From positions 6,416 through 35,536 of the forward strand of contig CALSCP010000928.1 in assembly GCA_943704425.1 (NCBI GenBank): a stretch of 29,121 nt of DNA. The letters are read 5' to 3'. A program made the translations under genes and the position numbers. Every line of letters starts with the position of its first letter. Position 1 is the first letter of the stretch. This document shows positions 14,915-23,998 of this stretch, one piece after another. A model generated the notes under the pieces. That model ran no database searches and was not told the DNA's origin. It was given only the letters and a program-made list of their open reading frames with translations. The DNA is from Ministeria vibrans ATCC 50519. Its lineage: Eukaryota > Opisthokonta > Filasterea.

Positions 14915-16834
14915 ATGCCCGCTAAAGCCGCCGCCACTCACCCCACTTACTCCGACATGGTATGCATCCTTTCGTTTGCCCTATCCATCCCAGATGGAAA
15001 AAAAAAAAACTTACAAAAAAAAAAACTTACCATCTTCCCCCTTTCCCTGATTCGCACGCCACAGGTCGCTGAGGCCATCGCGGCTCTTAAGGAGCGCAAT
15101 GGATCGAGCCGTCAGGCCATTGCCAAGTTCGTCACTGCCAAATACAAGGGTAAGAGGCCAAACGAGCGTTGGTGGTCGTTTTGGCGCCAACATTTTGTCG
15201 TTGTCCGTTTTGAAATGTGATGCGGTGCAAATCGGACTTGTGGCTCATGGCGCTCCCGCCATATGGCGTAAACATGACCCATTGATTGTTTCCAAATGGA
15301 CGGATTGTCGCGCACGAGTCGCATTTTGCCGGAACGCGCGCGAATGCGAAAACCGTTTTTTTTGCAACGACCTTTTTTTTGCACGTCAACTTTCGCACCG
15401 TCTCACGCCTTACAGACGTTTGCGATCATTGCGCGCGCCTGTCCACCCGATAAACACTTCAGTCGCACACCCTTTCCCTCGAGGCGTGCCCGACGAAAGA
15501 TGACTCGGTGCGCGTCTAGGGGGGTTTTTTGCGACGGCGGTCCCTCGCTTTTTTGATAACCCTCTCCCACGCGATTCCCGTTTGCGATCACTGCGCTCGC
15601 ACCGCCAGCCTACGCACAAGGCTATAATACGTGCCTGTGTGTGCGCGCGCGCGTCGAAATGGACCAAGACGCCCGACATTCGGGTCGTTTGTGAACAGCG
15701 AAAAACGCAACAGTTTGCCTGTCGTTCGCGCCCCACGACGACTCCGGCAAACTTGCGCATGTCGAACCTCCGTCGTTTATGTGTTAACCTTGCCCAGTTG
15801 AACCTCTACACGCGTTGTGTGTCCTTTTTAATGCGCTACGGGCTCGACGGTGGGTCGTTTTTGACAGACGTCGAGCAGAGTCGATTTTACTCGCCAACCT
15901 CCCCTCTTGCACCACCTCCCACTCGCCACCGTCTCTTCTAAAATTGCTCGGCGCACTCCCATTCGCTGCCTGACGTCAACTTCTTTCAATGCTGTGAGAC
16001 GTTGTGCCCACGCCAAAGCGTCCCTGAGTGTCAGGGCGCGTCGACAAGTTTTCGCAAACAGTTTGCTACTTCGTTGAACACATTGATGCCATCGAATTTC
16101 TCTGCACCCCTGCACCCTCATTCGGTTGCTCCTTCACTAAACAGTACATACAGGGTTGTATGACCTCATTCGCAACGTCGCGACACTTGATGTGTGTATT
16201 TCTCTGTAACATGGTCAACGAAATTGCGTTGACCGTTACAAAAAAAGTTTTTTTTTCGTCAACACATCCCATCTCATCATGATTGTTCTTTTATCCCTAT
16301 AGTCCCCACCACCGGCAACCACAACTTCAACCAGGCTCTGACCAAGGGTGTCGCCAGCGGCAAGCTCAAACAGATCAAGGGTAAGTTTTGTTTCTCGGCG
16401 CCAAAAGGTTGGTTTTTTGATTTTTTTTTTTGTTGTTGTTCCTGCTTCTCTTCGCAGCATCGTTCGCTCTTGTGAAGAAGGCCAAGGCTGCGCCCAAGCC
16501 CAAGAAGGCTGCTGCTCCCAAGAAGGCTGCGTCCAAGCCCAAGAAGGCTGCTGCCCCCAAGAAGGCCGCTTCCCCCAAGAAGGCCGCTGCTCCCAAGAAG
16601 GCATCGTCCAAGAAGGCTGCTGCTCCTAAGAAGGCCGCTGCTCCCAAGAAGGCATCGTCCAAGAAGGCTGCTGCTCCTAAGAAGGCCGCTGCTCCCAAGA
16701 AGGCATCGTCCAAGAAGGCTGCTGCCCCCAAGAAGGCCGCTGCTCCCAAGAAGGCATCGTCCAAGAAAGCAGCTGCCCCCAAGAAGGCCGCACCCAAGGC
16801 TAAGAAGGCTGCAACCCCCAAGAAGAAGGTATGA
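14915..16834 (+). CDS. Linker histone H1 with Lys/Ala/Pro repeat tail
   Basis: Exons 14915-14959, 15065-15149, 16303-16380 and 16458-16834 give 194 aa. The globular H15 domain is spread over four exons: PTYSDMVAEAIAALKERNGS, SRQAIAKFVTAKYK, NFNQALTKGVASGKLKQI, ASFALVKK. The rest is a basic tail of PKKA/SSKKA repeats typical of linker histones, which bind DNA at the nucleosome entry-exit point in the nucleus. The start is ATG at 14915; upstream bases are noncoding. Intron 2 is 1153 nt, far longer than most others here. A GT at 16829, immediately after the last KKK codons, matched by TTTTGTAG at 16917 directly followed by TAA, means the message may be spliced at the stop codon; either form ends in KKK or KKKV. 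No metazoan-type histone 3' stem-loop is visible downstream, so it is probably polyadenylated. Confidence 0.92.
15150..16302 (+). other. Unusually long (1153 nt) CpG-rich intron 2 of histone H1
   Basis: Bounded by GGTAAGAGG and TCCCTATAG. It contains the palindrome TTGGCGCCAA (15181-15190), a CRE-type palindrome TGACGTCA (15971-15978), a near-repeat TTTGCGATCA(T/C)TGCGC at about 15419 and 15579, and many CG dinucleotides. Open frames on either strand are under about 120 codons and resemble nothing known. No tRNA or box C/D pattern was recognised. Confidence 0.75.
16595..16800 (+). repeat. 51-bp tandem minisatellite in the H1 tail
   Basis: The marker GCATCGTCC recurs at 16601, 16652, 16703 and 16754, an exact 51-bp (17-residue) period. 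Copies differ only by synonymous changes (CCT/CCC, AAG/AAA), pointing to recent duplication within the coding sequence. Confidence 0.92.
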
Positions 16835-17214
16835 TTTGTGAGCTCTCTCTCTCTCTCTCTTTCTCTGTGATAGAGTACATTCTCTCGTGACTCATTCTCT
16901 CTCCTCTCACTTTTGTAGTAAATCTGTTGCTTTGCTTTTCCAAACTGTCTTTTTGTGTCCACCCCCCTTTTACTTTTCACAATTGTTTACTCGATTGGGA
17001 GTTTTTGTTTGCAATATTCGAGAGTGTTATAAAAAATTTAGAGAGAGAAAATTCCAATACAAAAAAAAACAGAAAACAATTTCAAATTAAATCAACAAAC
17101 CAAATAAGAATAATATTGTGTATTTCTATTTTTGTGTCTCCGATAGAAAAGAATAGTAGTGTGAGTGGGATTTTAGATTGATAACATGAATATTGACTAT
17201 TGTTGTGTATTATA
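16835..17214. other. 380-bp convergent intergenic region, H1 (+) / hydroxylase (-)
   Basis: It starts with a possible terminal H1 intron (16829-16917) containing a CT run at 16842-16864, followed by AT-rich sequence that is presumably the two 3' UTRs. No conserved gene is visible in either strand. Confidence 0.6.
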
Positions 17215-17478
17215 TTAGTGAGATTTTGATTGGGTTGGGGCAATGAAGAGTGAGCCAGGTTTGACTGACTTGGGGGGAGTGGCGCTGAATGTACCGAGCC
17301 AATGGTCCCACGGGACATAGGACTCACCATAGTTGATCTCAAAGTGCGCCTGAGAGGGGGGAAGAAATGCGTGTGGGTGAGTGGTGTACGTGCCTGACTG
17401 AGTGATTTTGCTGTATGAGAGCTGAGTTGACGGAGTGAGAGACTTGAAATTCATTCGCGATCACCATACGTCAATTAA

Positions 17479-17512
<34 letters not shown>

Positions 17513-18634
17513 GATGTGAGGGTATAGGAGAGGAAGGAAGCAATACAAAGAATGAAGACATACATGATGAAGATAGTGAGGGTAGGAGCCACTGCCGGGT
17601 GCGGCATGGCCGTCGTGGCCCAACTGCGCTGCCAGACTCAAATCGATTTTTGTCGTGAGCGCAATAAGCGGATGGGCGATGAAGAAGCAGGGGAGAAGCG
17701 CTACCGAGAAGTAGCCGATGCTCTCGACGGGGTGCATGTTGATACCGGAAAAGGCAGTCGGGTTGTATGATTTGTGGTGGAGACTGTGGACGTGTCTGGG
17801 GAATCGAATGAGTCACGTACGCGTTACTCTTGCTTGGGTTCCCCTGCTTACTTGTAAAGGAATTTGCCAAGATCAGGAATGGACTTGGTGCGCCATGGGT
17901 GCATTGCGCGGTGCAGCCAGAAAAAGTGCCTAAGAGACACAACAATCAACAACACCTCCGTCTATAAGTCATATTCCTTTCCCTACGTGATTCGCCAATA
18001 CGGCATGGACGCGAGCCAGAGAAAGTTGCGAATGGGGTATGCCCAAAAGTCATTGTACAACGGGATGGCACCCGTTGCCCAGAGGTTCATCAGGACAATT
18101 TCTTGCACACTCGCAAGAACCGTCGCCTATCAATGATCAAAAAACAAACAGTTAGGGTTAGGGTTAGGGTTAGGGTTAGGGTTCGCAAAGCGCAGTAAGA
18201 GAGGGGTGCTCTGTATCAAGTCGTACCAGAGTGGAAACCTTGACATCGTGCCAAACTTGCGCGGAGGAAGGATACTTTGGGTTGTACTTGAACTTGTGGA
18301 GTCGCGACGCGAACGGGGAAAAGTACAACAGCCAATCCCAACCGCCACACAAAATATAGAGCATGGCCAAGTCTCGCGCCACAATAGTCATCACCCAATT
18401 GAACTGGTACGTCTTCGCTTCGTCAAACGAGGGCACGGTATACTGCCAGCAGAGAAGCGCGAGAAGAAATTTGGGGATGATCGACGCAACGACCGTCAGA
18501 TGCTCCGACGGAGGCGCTACGGGCTGCGGCGCCTGGGGAGCCACGGGCTTCGTCGTGTTGTCCGTCGTGGCAACCATTGCCAGGTTCATTTCGGGCCAGA
18601 GTGCCGCAAGTGCGACATTCTTAAGGAGACTCAT
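17215..18634 (-). CDS. Fatty-acid hydroxylase / sterol desaturase superfamily membrane enzyme
   Basis: Exons 18227-18634, 17987-18126, 17852-17929, 17564-17795 and 17215-17349 give 330 aa. The di-iron histidine boxes are complete once exons are joined: HRAMH (189-193), HSLHH (212-216) and HYLHH (282-286), with the family context KSYNPTAFSGINMHPVE and HFEINYGESYVPWDHWLGTF. Choosing the acceptor at 17796 rather than 17782 restores the second box. Hydrophobic segments around residues 45-70 and 80-100, and between the boxes, are the expected membrane helices, so it should sit in the endoplasmic reticulum. The superfamily uses O2 and electrons from cytochrome b5-type donors to hydroxylate or desaturate sterols or acyl chains; the substrate cannot be told from sequence. 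Intron 1 carries telomeric repeats; intron 4 carries CA/TA repeats. It is divergent from the codanin gene. Confidence 0.94.
17478..17513. repeat. (CA)n(TA)n microsatellite in hydroxylase intron 4
   Basis: CA repeat (about 17478-17501) running into a TA repeat (to about 17513), within the intron between 17563 and 17350. Confidence 0.93.
18152..18183 (+). repeat. Interstitial telomeric repeat (TTAGGG)5
   Basis: Five perfect TTAGGG units plus TT, located inside intron 1 (18127-18226) of the hydroxylase gene. In the transcript it reads as CCCTAA repeats. It lies near the 3' splice site end, about 25 nt from the exon starting at 18126. Confidence 0.97.
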
Positions 18635-18876
18635 CAATCAAAACAAAACTGAAAAGTGAGAAGTCAAAAGTTAAAAGATATAATCGGGGGGGGGTTTTTT
18701 TCAAACGACCATGAATGAGTGTGAACAATATTGCCATCACGGAAGCGGGCGGGAAGATGACTCGAATGAAAATAGAACCCTTGTTGGCGTTGCGCATCCG
18801 GAAAGTTCCCCACACTAAACTTCTTGTTTCACACACAGTTTTGATTCTTTTCATTACTTTTCCCTCGTCCTCCACA
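18635..18876. promoter_or_regulatory. Divergent promoter region, hydroxylase (-) / codanin-like (+)
   Basis: 242 bp between start codons. It contains a G9 run followed by T7 (18687-18702), which could form unusual structure. An ATG at 18715 is in frame with codanin, but the intervening residues look untranslated and do not resemble the family. Confidence 0.45.
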
Positions 18877-21800
18877 ATGGAGCCCCCCCTCGAAATACTC
18901 GACTGGATCCTCAACGATCACGATCCTCCGGCAGACGTGGGCGTAAGATTAACACAGTGGCTTGCGTCGTCCGCAGCCACAGTGGCACTTTCACCCACTC
19001 GCACCATCCACTGCGCACCGCTCGAGTTTGTGTCGCTCCTCTCCCACCAAGTGCACGCTGCCCTGTCGCGGTGGCTTCCCCCAACCCCCGCGTCCGCCGC
19101 CCCCACAGAAACGCCACCAGCGACGCCAACGCCATCGCTCAATGTTGACGATCTCGCGGCGTTCCCTCCGCTCCGCTCCAAGACTGCCAAACCGCCTGCC
19201 TCGCCCACACCTTCTTCTGTCCACGACGAGCTCCTTGTTGCGCTTGATCGACAGCGTCCTCTCGCCTTGCTCGCCCAGCTCTACGCCTTTGTTCTTCTTC
19301 ACGGTCTCACGCGACAGACTCTCTCTGAGCTCTTCTTCTTCACCTCCGCCCTCATCCGCATGGCCCCTGACGACAACGACGACACGGACGCCATCGACAG
19401 CGTGGACAGCACAAAGAGGACGCTCGACGCGCTTCTGACGTCCTTCTGCCATCGTCGTTTCTTTCTCAACCATCTCATTGCCCTGTGCCATCCTCTCTTT
19501 GCCGCCCTCGGAGACTCCGCCTGCGAATCGCTTGCCCTTTGCGTTCGGCTCGACACCTCCACTCAAAGGTCCTTCTCGTCCTCCGCCGCACGCCTTCGCC
19601 AGCGTCGTCTGCACGGCGCCTCACACGCGCATTTGTGGGGCGAACTTCCCGCCGACGTGGGTCTGCCCTTTCGCGAGGACACCGACAGTCGCCATCGCTT
19701 CTCGACGCGCCAACTTCAACTCTACTACAACAACCGCCAGCGCCAACGCGACGCCTTCTACCAACTGCTACGCGAGTGGTGCAGCGGCGCAGTGAGCCAA
19801 CAGCCCACGTCGTCGTCTGCCTCTGCCATGCCCGCGCGCGTCTCCCTCTGGCTCGCCGCACTCGAACCGGCCAACCTCCGCTGGTTTGCCGCCATGTTTG
19901 TGGGTCAACTCCTTCTTACTGCCGACACCAACACCGCCTCCTCCTCCTCCACCACGACTCCCTCTCGCGACCACCCTTCCCTTCTGCCCAGCACCACCGA
20001 CAAACTTTCCAAACTCTCCGCTCGTCTCTCGACCCCTCACCAAAAGGACCCAACCACAACCCCTCAAACACGTTCTCTCAAACCTGCACAGCCCCCTCAC
20101 AAGACCACAACTAAGCATCCGCAGCACCAATCCTCTTCCTCCTCTCATCGAGATCCCCTCCTCTCCCTTCAACGCACCAACCCTGACAAGCTCGAAAAGC
20201 TCAACAAACGTTTTCACACTCGCGGCAGTGCCTCTTCTTCTACTTCATCGTCTTCTTTGTTGGGCCACTCGACTTCATCTTCATCGTCTGCTTCCTCGTC
20301 TGCTGCTGCGACACCCTCAGTCTCTCCGCTTGTCAGCGCCTTCCTTGAACATCCGTCGCTCTCAGTGTGTTTTCCCGCGAAAGAACGGTTCTATGCGGAA
20401 TTTCTCTTGTGCGGCAATCACGCTGCACTCAATGCCTTTGTTGATGCTGAACTGGAAGAGACACTTCGCGCATTGGAGCACACTGAATTTGGTGAACGCA
20501 CTGGCACACCACTGTCAAGCGCGAGCAATAATGACGCCTCGCCCACCCTGGTCGCATCCACGGCCGTCTCTGTGCCGCGCACCCTAGCTTCATGTGTCCG
20601 ACGTGCTCGTGTTGCTGCTGCACTCTTGGCTCTCCTGCGCTCCTACCCAAACTGGTCTCTTGGAAAAGTGTCGAGTGCCGGTGACACCACTGCACGTCCC
20701 ACTGCCGCTCTTCTTCCCTCGCACCATCTCGTCGCAAGTCTTGCCTTTGACGACGATAACAGTCCCAATAATACTCCGTCACACGTGCTCGTTGCCACAC
20801 TTGGTGCCTGCTCCTACCTCAGTGTCTTCGCACACGACTCCATCTCACGCCAACTGCCTTTCTTTCAGACCACCCTGACACGTCTTTCAGCCATCTACAT
20901 GGCTCCTCCCGCCTGCCTTTCTCCACCCCACCGCCTGCTCCTCACCGCCATCCTCGAAGACACTTTTACCCTACTTCATGTGGTACCTGACCCTGGTATG
21001 CCCCGTAATTCCTCGGCGGTTGTCTCGCTTGCGCCCCTCGAACAAAATGGCGGGCAAAGTTCGTGGCCGCCCATCCACGACATTCTCGAGGAATCTTCGC
21101 CAGTGGGCGCTAATCTGTGTGCTCTCCTGGCCGACGCACATCTCCATGCACTCGCCGAGCGCAACACTCGCAGCAAATCAGCTGACGACGCAGCACCCTC
21201 CACCGCACCCCAACAGCAAACCAAACGACGCGTCCCCATCACCAGCACCACAATTGTACCGCTTGCCGCCGCAACTACCATCGAATCATCCACTCCAACC
21301 ACTCCAACCACCACCACTACCACCACTACCACCACCGCTACTACTACTACCAAACGTCAAGCACCCAAACAACTACGCAGTGACGTCCAGCTCTCCCTCG
21401 AATACCAATGGTTTGCACGTGAAAATGCCGATCTCAAGCAAGTCGTTGATCTGGCGTGTCGTCACGCCTCTCGTGCCGCCGCTGTTCATGCCGTTGAACG
21501 CTGTCTTGCCATGGCCGCCAGTGACTCTGTCAAGAGGTGCGCGCTCAACGATGAACGAATCTTGTCAAGCTCATCAAACAACTTTTTTTAGAGTGTATTT
21601 GCAGACGTTGGCGACGGAAGACAACGACTCCAGCAATGGCAACACAACGACACCCGGGTGGCATGTGAGTGATGAAGCCATGGAGCGTGCGCGCGAGGCT
21701 GCGACACACATGGCAGTGCAGCGAGCAATGGATAATGCGGGTGACGACTGTGAGAAGCGAGCGTGTGACGCAGTGCGTTCGCTTGCGCCGCCCAACACGG

Positions 21801-23032
21801 GCGAACAGACACTCAATGCTGCACTTGTCATGACGCGAAAGTTTGCGGCAGATTTGTGTGCCGAAGAGATTCGACGGTTGTGCGAAAAGGATATGCCACG
21901 CGAGTTTACGGCGGAGCTCGAGCGACGACGACGCAGTGTTGCCAATGAGGCGGCAGCTCACGCGAAGACACGCGCGTCCGCGTCAGGCATCACCGCCACT
22001 ACTACTTCCACTACTGCTAGCACTAGAACAGTGCCTGAGAGTGACTCAGATGTGCAAATGGCGGCGCGTCGACGTGCAGATTCGCTGTCGCGTATGGCAA
22101 GCGTGTCGCAAAGTGCGGGAGCGACTGTCGAGCAACTGTTGGATATGTGTTCACACGCGTTTACAGAGCGACACGAGGCGGGCGAAAGTCTTGAGCGGGT
22201 GCTGGTGACCGTTGGGAAGATGCTGAGCACTGCACTGCACACAGTACCTGTGCATCTGTTTGGACACAAGTCGGGGAGTGAGGCGAGTGTGCGCTGCACG
22301 GTCATGCGCAAGTGTGTCCATTTGCTGCTTGTCATTGCGCTGTTGGAGACTAAAGCAGTGGAAAAGGAAGAGAGTGAGACAGTCACAAGTGCAGTGTTTG
22401 TCAGTGATGATGAGGAAGAGGATGAAACAGATGCGCGCGACTCTGTGCCCCGTCTCCGGAGCAGTGTGGCGGTGGGAGCATCGCAGGCAGTGAACATTGC
22501 TCAGTTGGAGCGGATGGTGTTTGCACTGCTCGAGCGGGAGCGAGTGGCGATGGAGGCTCTTGCGACGACGACGGGTGCGTCGCAGGGGCGTGTGACGGCT
22601 GTGAGTGTGATTGGGGCAAACATGTTGGGCAAGGAGCTGGTGGAGGTGCACGCGGATGTGTTGTATGCAGGGATGAAGGCACTGGGACTTGTGTGGGGTG
22701 TGCGGGAGCGACGTGAGGGAGCACGCGAGGCACTGGCACGACTGGTGCGTGTACTGCTGCAGCTGGTGCGTATAGGTTGTGCGGCTGTAGACGAACTGGA
22801 ACGTACTTGGCTGCAGGTGTTGCAACTGGCGCATGGAAGTGGCGAGCGACCCACAGTGGACGTGACTAGCACGACAGCGGCACATCTGGTGCTCGAGTAC
22901 CATCGGACAATGCGCGACACTCGTCCCTACCACCCGGTCCAGTTGGCAACGGTGCTTTCCGCGGCCGTCCATGCATCTCCACGGGCCCGTCGTGCCGCAC
23001 GCGCAGGCACAGCCCGTCTTATTGTCACATAA
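18877..23032 (+). CDS. CDAN1: Codanin-1-like protein (CDAN1 homologue)
   Basis: Exons 18877-21536 and 21592-23032 give 1366 aa, near the roughly 1227 of human codanin-1. Recognisable blocks in family order: an N-terminal helical region; an acidic-aromatic motif DDLAAFPPL at about residue 90; ELFFFTSALI; DTDSRHRFSTRQ followed by QRDAFYQLLREW; a Ser/Thr-rich linker with DKLEKLNKRF; TSTTIVPL followed by EYQWFARENADLKQVVDLAC and VKRVYLQTL across the intron; and a helical C-terminal half. Codanin-1 binds CDIN1 and sequesters the histone chaperone ASF1, limiting histone supply; mutations cause dyserythropoietic anaemia in humans. The ASF1-binding segment is not obvious here. ATG 18877 is chosen because its context fits and upstream codons look noncoding. 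Base composition flips between exons: exon 1 is C-rich and exon 2 G-rich on the sense strand. The minus-strand frames over exon 2 are shadows. Confidence 0.85.
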
Positions 23033-23037
23033 ATAAA
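23032..23037 (+). terminator. AATAAA hexamer overlapping the codanin stop codon
   Basis: The TAA stop (23030-23032) shares its final A with AATAAA. With only 103 bp to the convergent gene's stop, a very short 3' UTR is likely. Confidence 0.45.
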
Positions 23038-23135
23038 ATAGTTTTGTATTTTTAACGGGCGTCAACAGTGTCTGTGTCTTCTCTTGGGAAGTGTCGTGTC
23101 CTCGGCTTTCTTCGATTCGTCGGTTCTTCGTTCTT

Positions 23136-23883
23136 TCAGAGCAGTTGCTTTTCAGCAATACTATCCAGTCGGTCCGATGCTCGCTTGATGGCCCTACAAT
23201 ATATCCAAAAGTGCGTGTTATCGGTTGCCAGAGCGTCTCCTCCGTCTGCGTACGTCGGTGGCACTTTGCACAGCAGTGCAGCTCCAAACACAATGGCATC
23301 GTCGCGTCTTGAGCTTTTCACGGCGTAAGGACGAATACGGCGGCGTCGTCGGGGATGGGCGTGTTCGCGCAGCAGCAGGGTCGCGCGGACGAGCTGTGCG
23401 GCGCGTCGTTGGGCGCGCGAGACAATGCGCGCACGCAATCGCCCGTCCACCCCTTCCGCGAACCCGTTCTGCGCCGCGAATCGGTCGATAATCGCCCCAA
23501 TGTGCACGTTCATCTGTGGCTCCGGCGCAGGCGGTGCTGTCTCGTACACCGGCTGTGCAAAAAGAGATCGAGTAGAGGTTCATTAGTGACCGAGTGTGTG
23601 TCCTTTTGTGTTTCAACCTCGAATTTCACGGCGGGACGAGGTGCGTCGACGCTCTGGTACGCTGCATCAGCCGACGGTACGTACAGATCATCGGGAGCAC
23701 TGCGCTCAAAGAGGATCAGACGAGGAGAAGAGAAGGAAAAACATACTCGGGCGAAAATTTCAGATCGGAACTCATGTTGGAATCGGGCCAGGCTCGCGAC
23801 GAGAAGGTTGTCTCGTCCACACGATGAGCCCATCTCAAAGCAATGATTGTTTGCCGGGCGTCGCGCAACGTAAAGTCATCCAT
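23136..23883 (-). CDS. Unidentified 211-aa protein, three exons
   Basis: Exons 23747-23883, 23618-23699 and 23136-23552 join in frame. Codon use (GC-rich third positions) and clean GT-AG introns with pyrimidine-rich acceptors support a real gene. The N-terminus (MDDFTLRDARQTIIALRWAH) and the segment DDLYVPSADAAYQSVDAPRP are acidic to neutral. The C-terminal 130 residues are Arg-rich (a run of five Arg near 23340) and predicted helical: IGAIIDRFAAQNGFAEGVDG, RRAAQLVRATLLLREH, then DDAIVFGAALLCKVPPTY and AIKRASDRLD. No motif, signal peptide or membrane segment is seen. It could be a small nuclear or RNA-associated protein, but this is only suggested by charge. It is divergent from the Artemis-like gene (115 bp) and convergent with codanin. 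Confidence 0.7.
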
Positions 23884-23998
23884 ACTAAAAGTAATGCTAA
23901 AGAGTAAAATATAAATAAGAAAGTGAAATTTTACTTTCTTGGATCATTTTGTTTTGTTAGATTGAGTTGACTGACTCTGACACTCTTGGGTTGGCGCA
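23884..23998. promoter_or_regulatory. Divergent promoter region, unidentified gene (-) / Artemis-like (+)
   Basis: 115 bp between two start codons, AT-rich on the left (23884-23950) with an inverted repeat GAAAGTAAAA-like / ATTTTACTTTC near 23930. The TTGACTGACTCTGACACTC stretch precedes the plus-strand start. Both genes must use this short region. Confidence 0.5.

Noticed and set aside
15582-16121. Open frames of about 97-119 codons inside the long H1 intron
   Set aside because: Arg/Cys-rich in both strands, no conserved motif, expected from CpG-rich noncoding DNA.
17782-17796. Acceptor at 17782 (CCACAG) for hydroxylase exon 4
   Set aside because: It would delete the first histidine of the second HX2HH box. 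The acceptor at 17796 restores HSLHH in frame.
22151-23299. 382-codon minus-strand frame opposite codanin exon 2
   Set aside because: It runs through the codanin stop and the intergenic gap and has Cys/His-rich composition typical of an antisense shadow. The plus frame has the family match and a clean exon.
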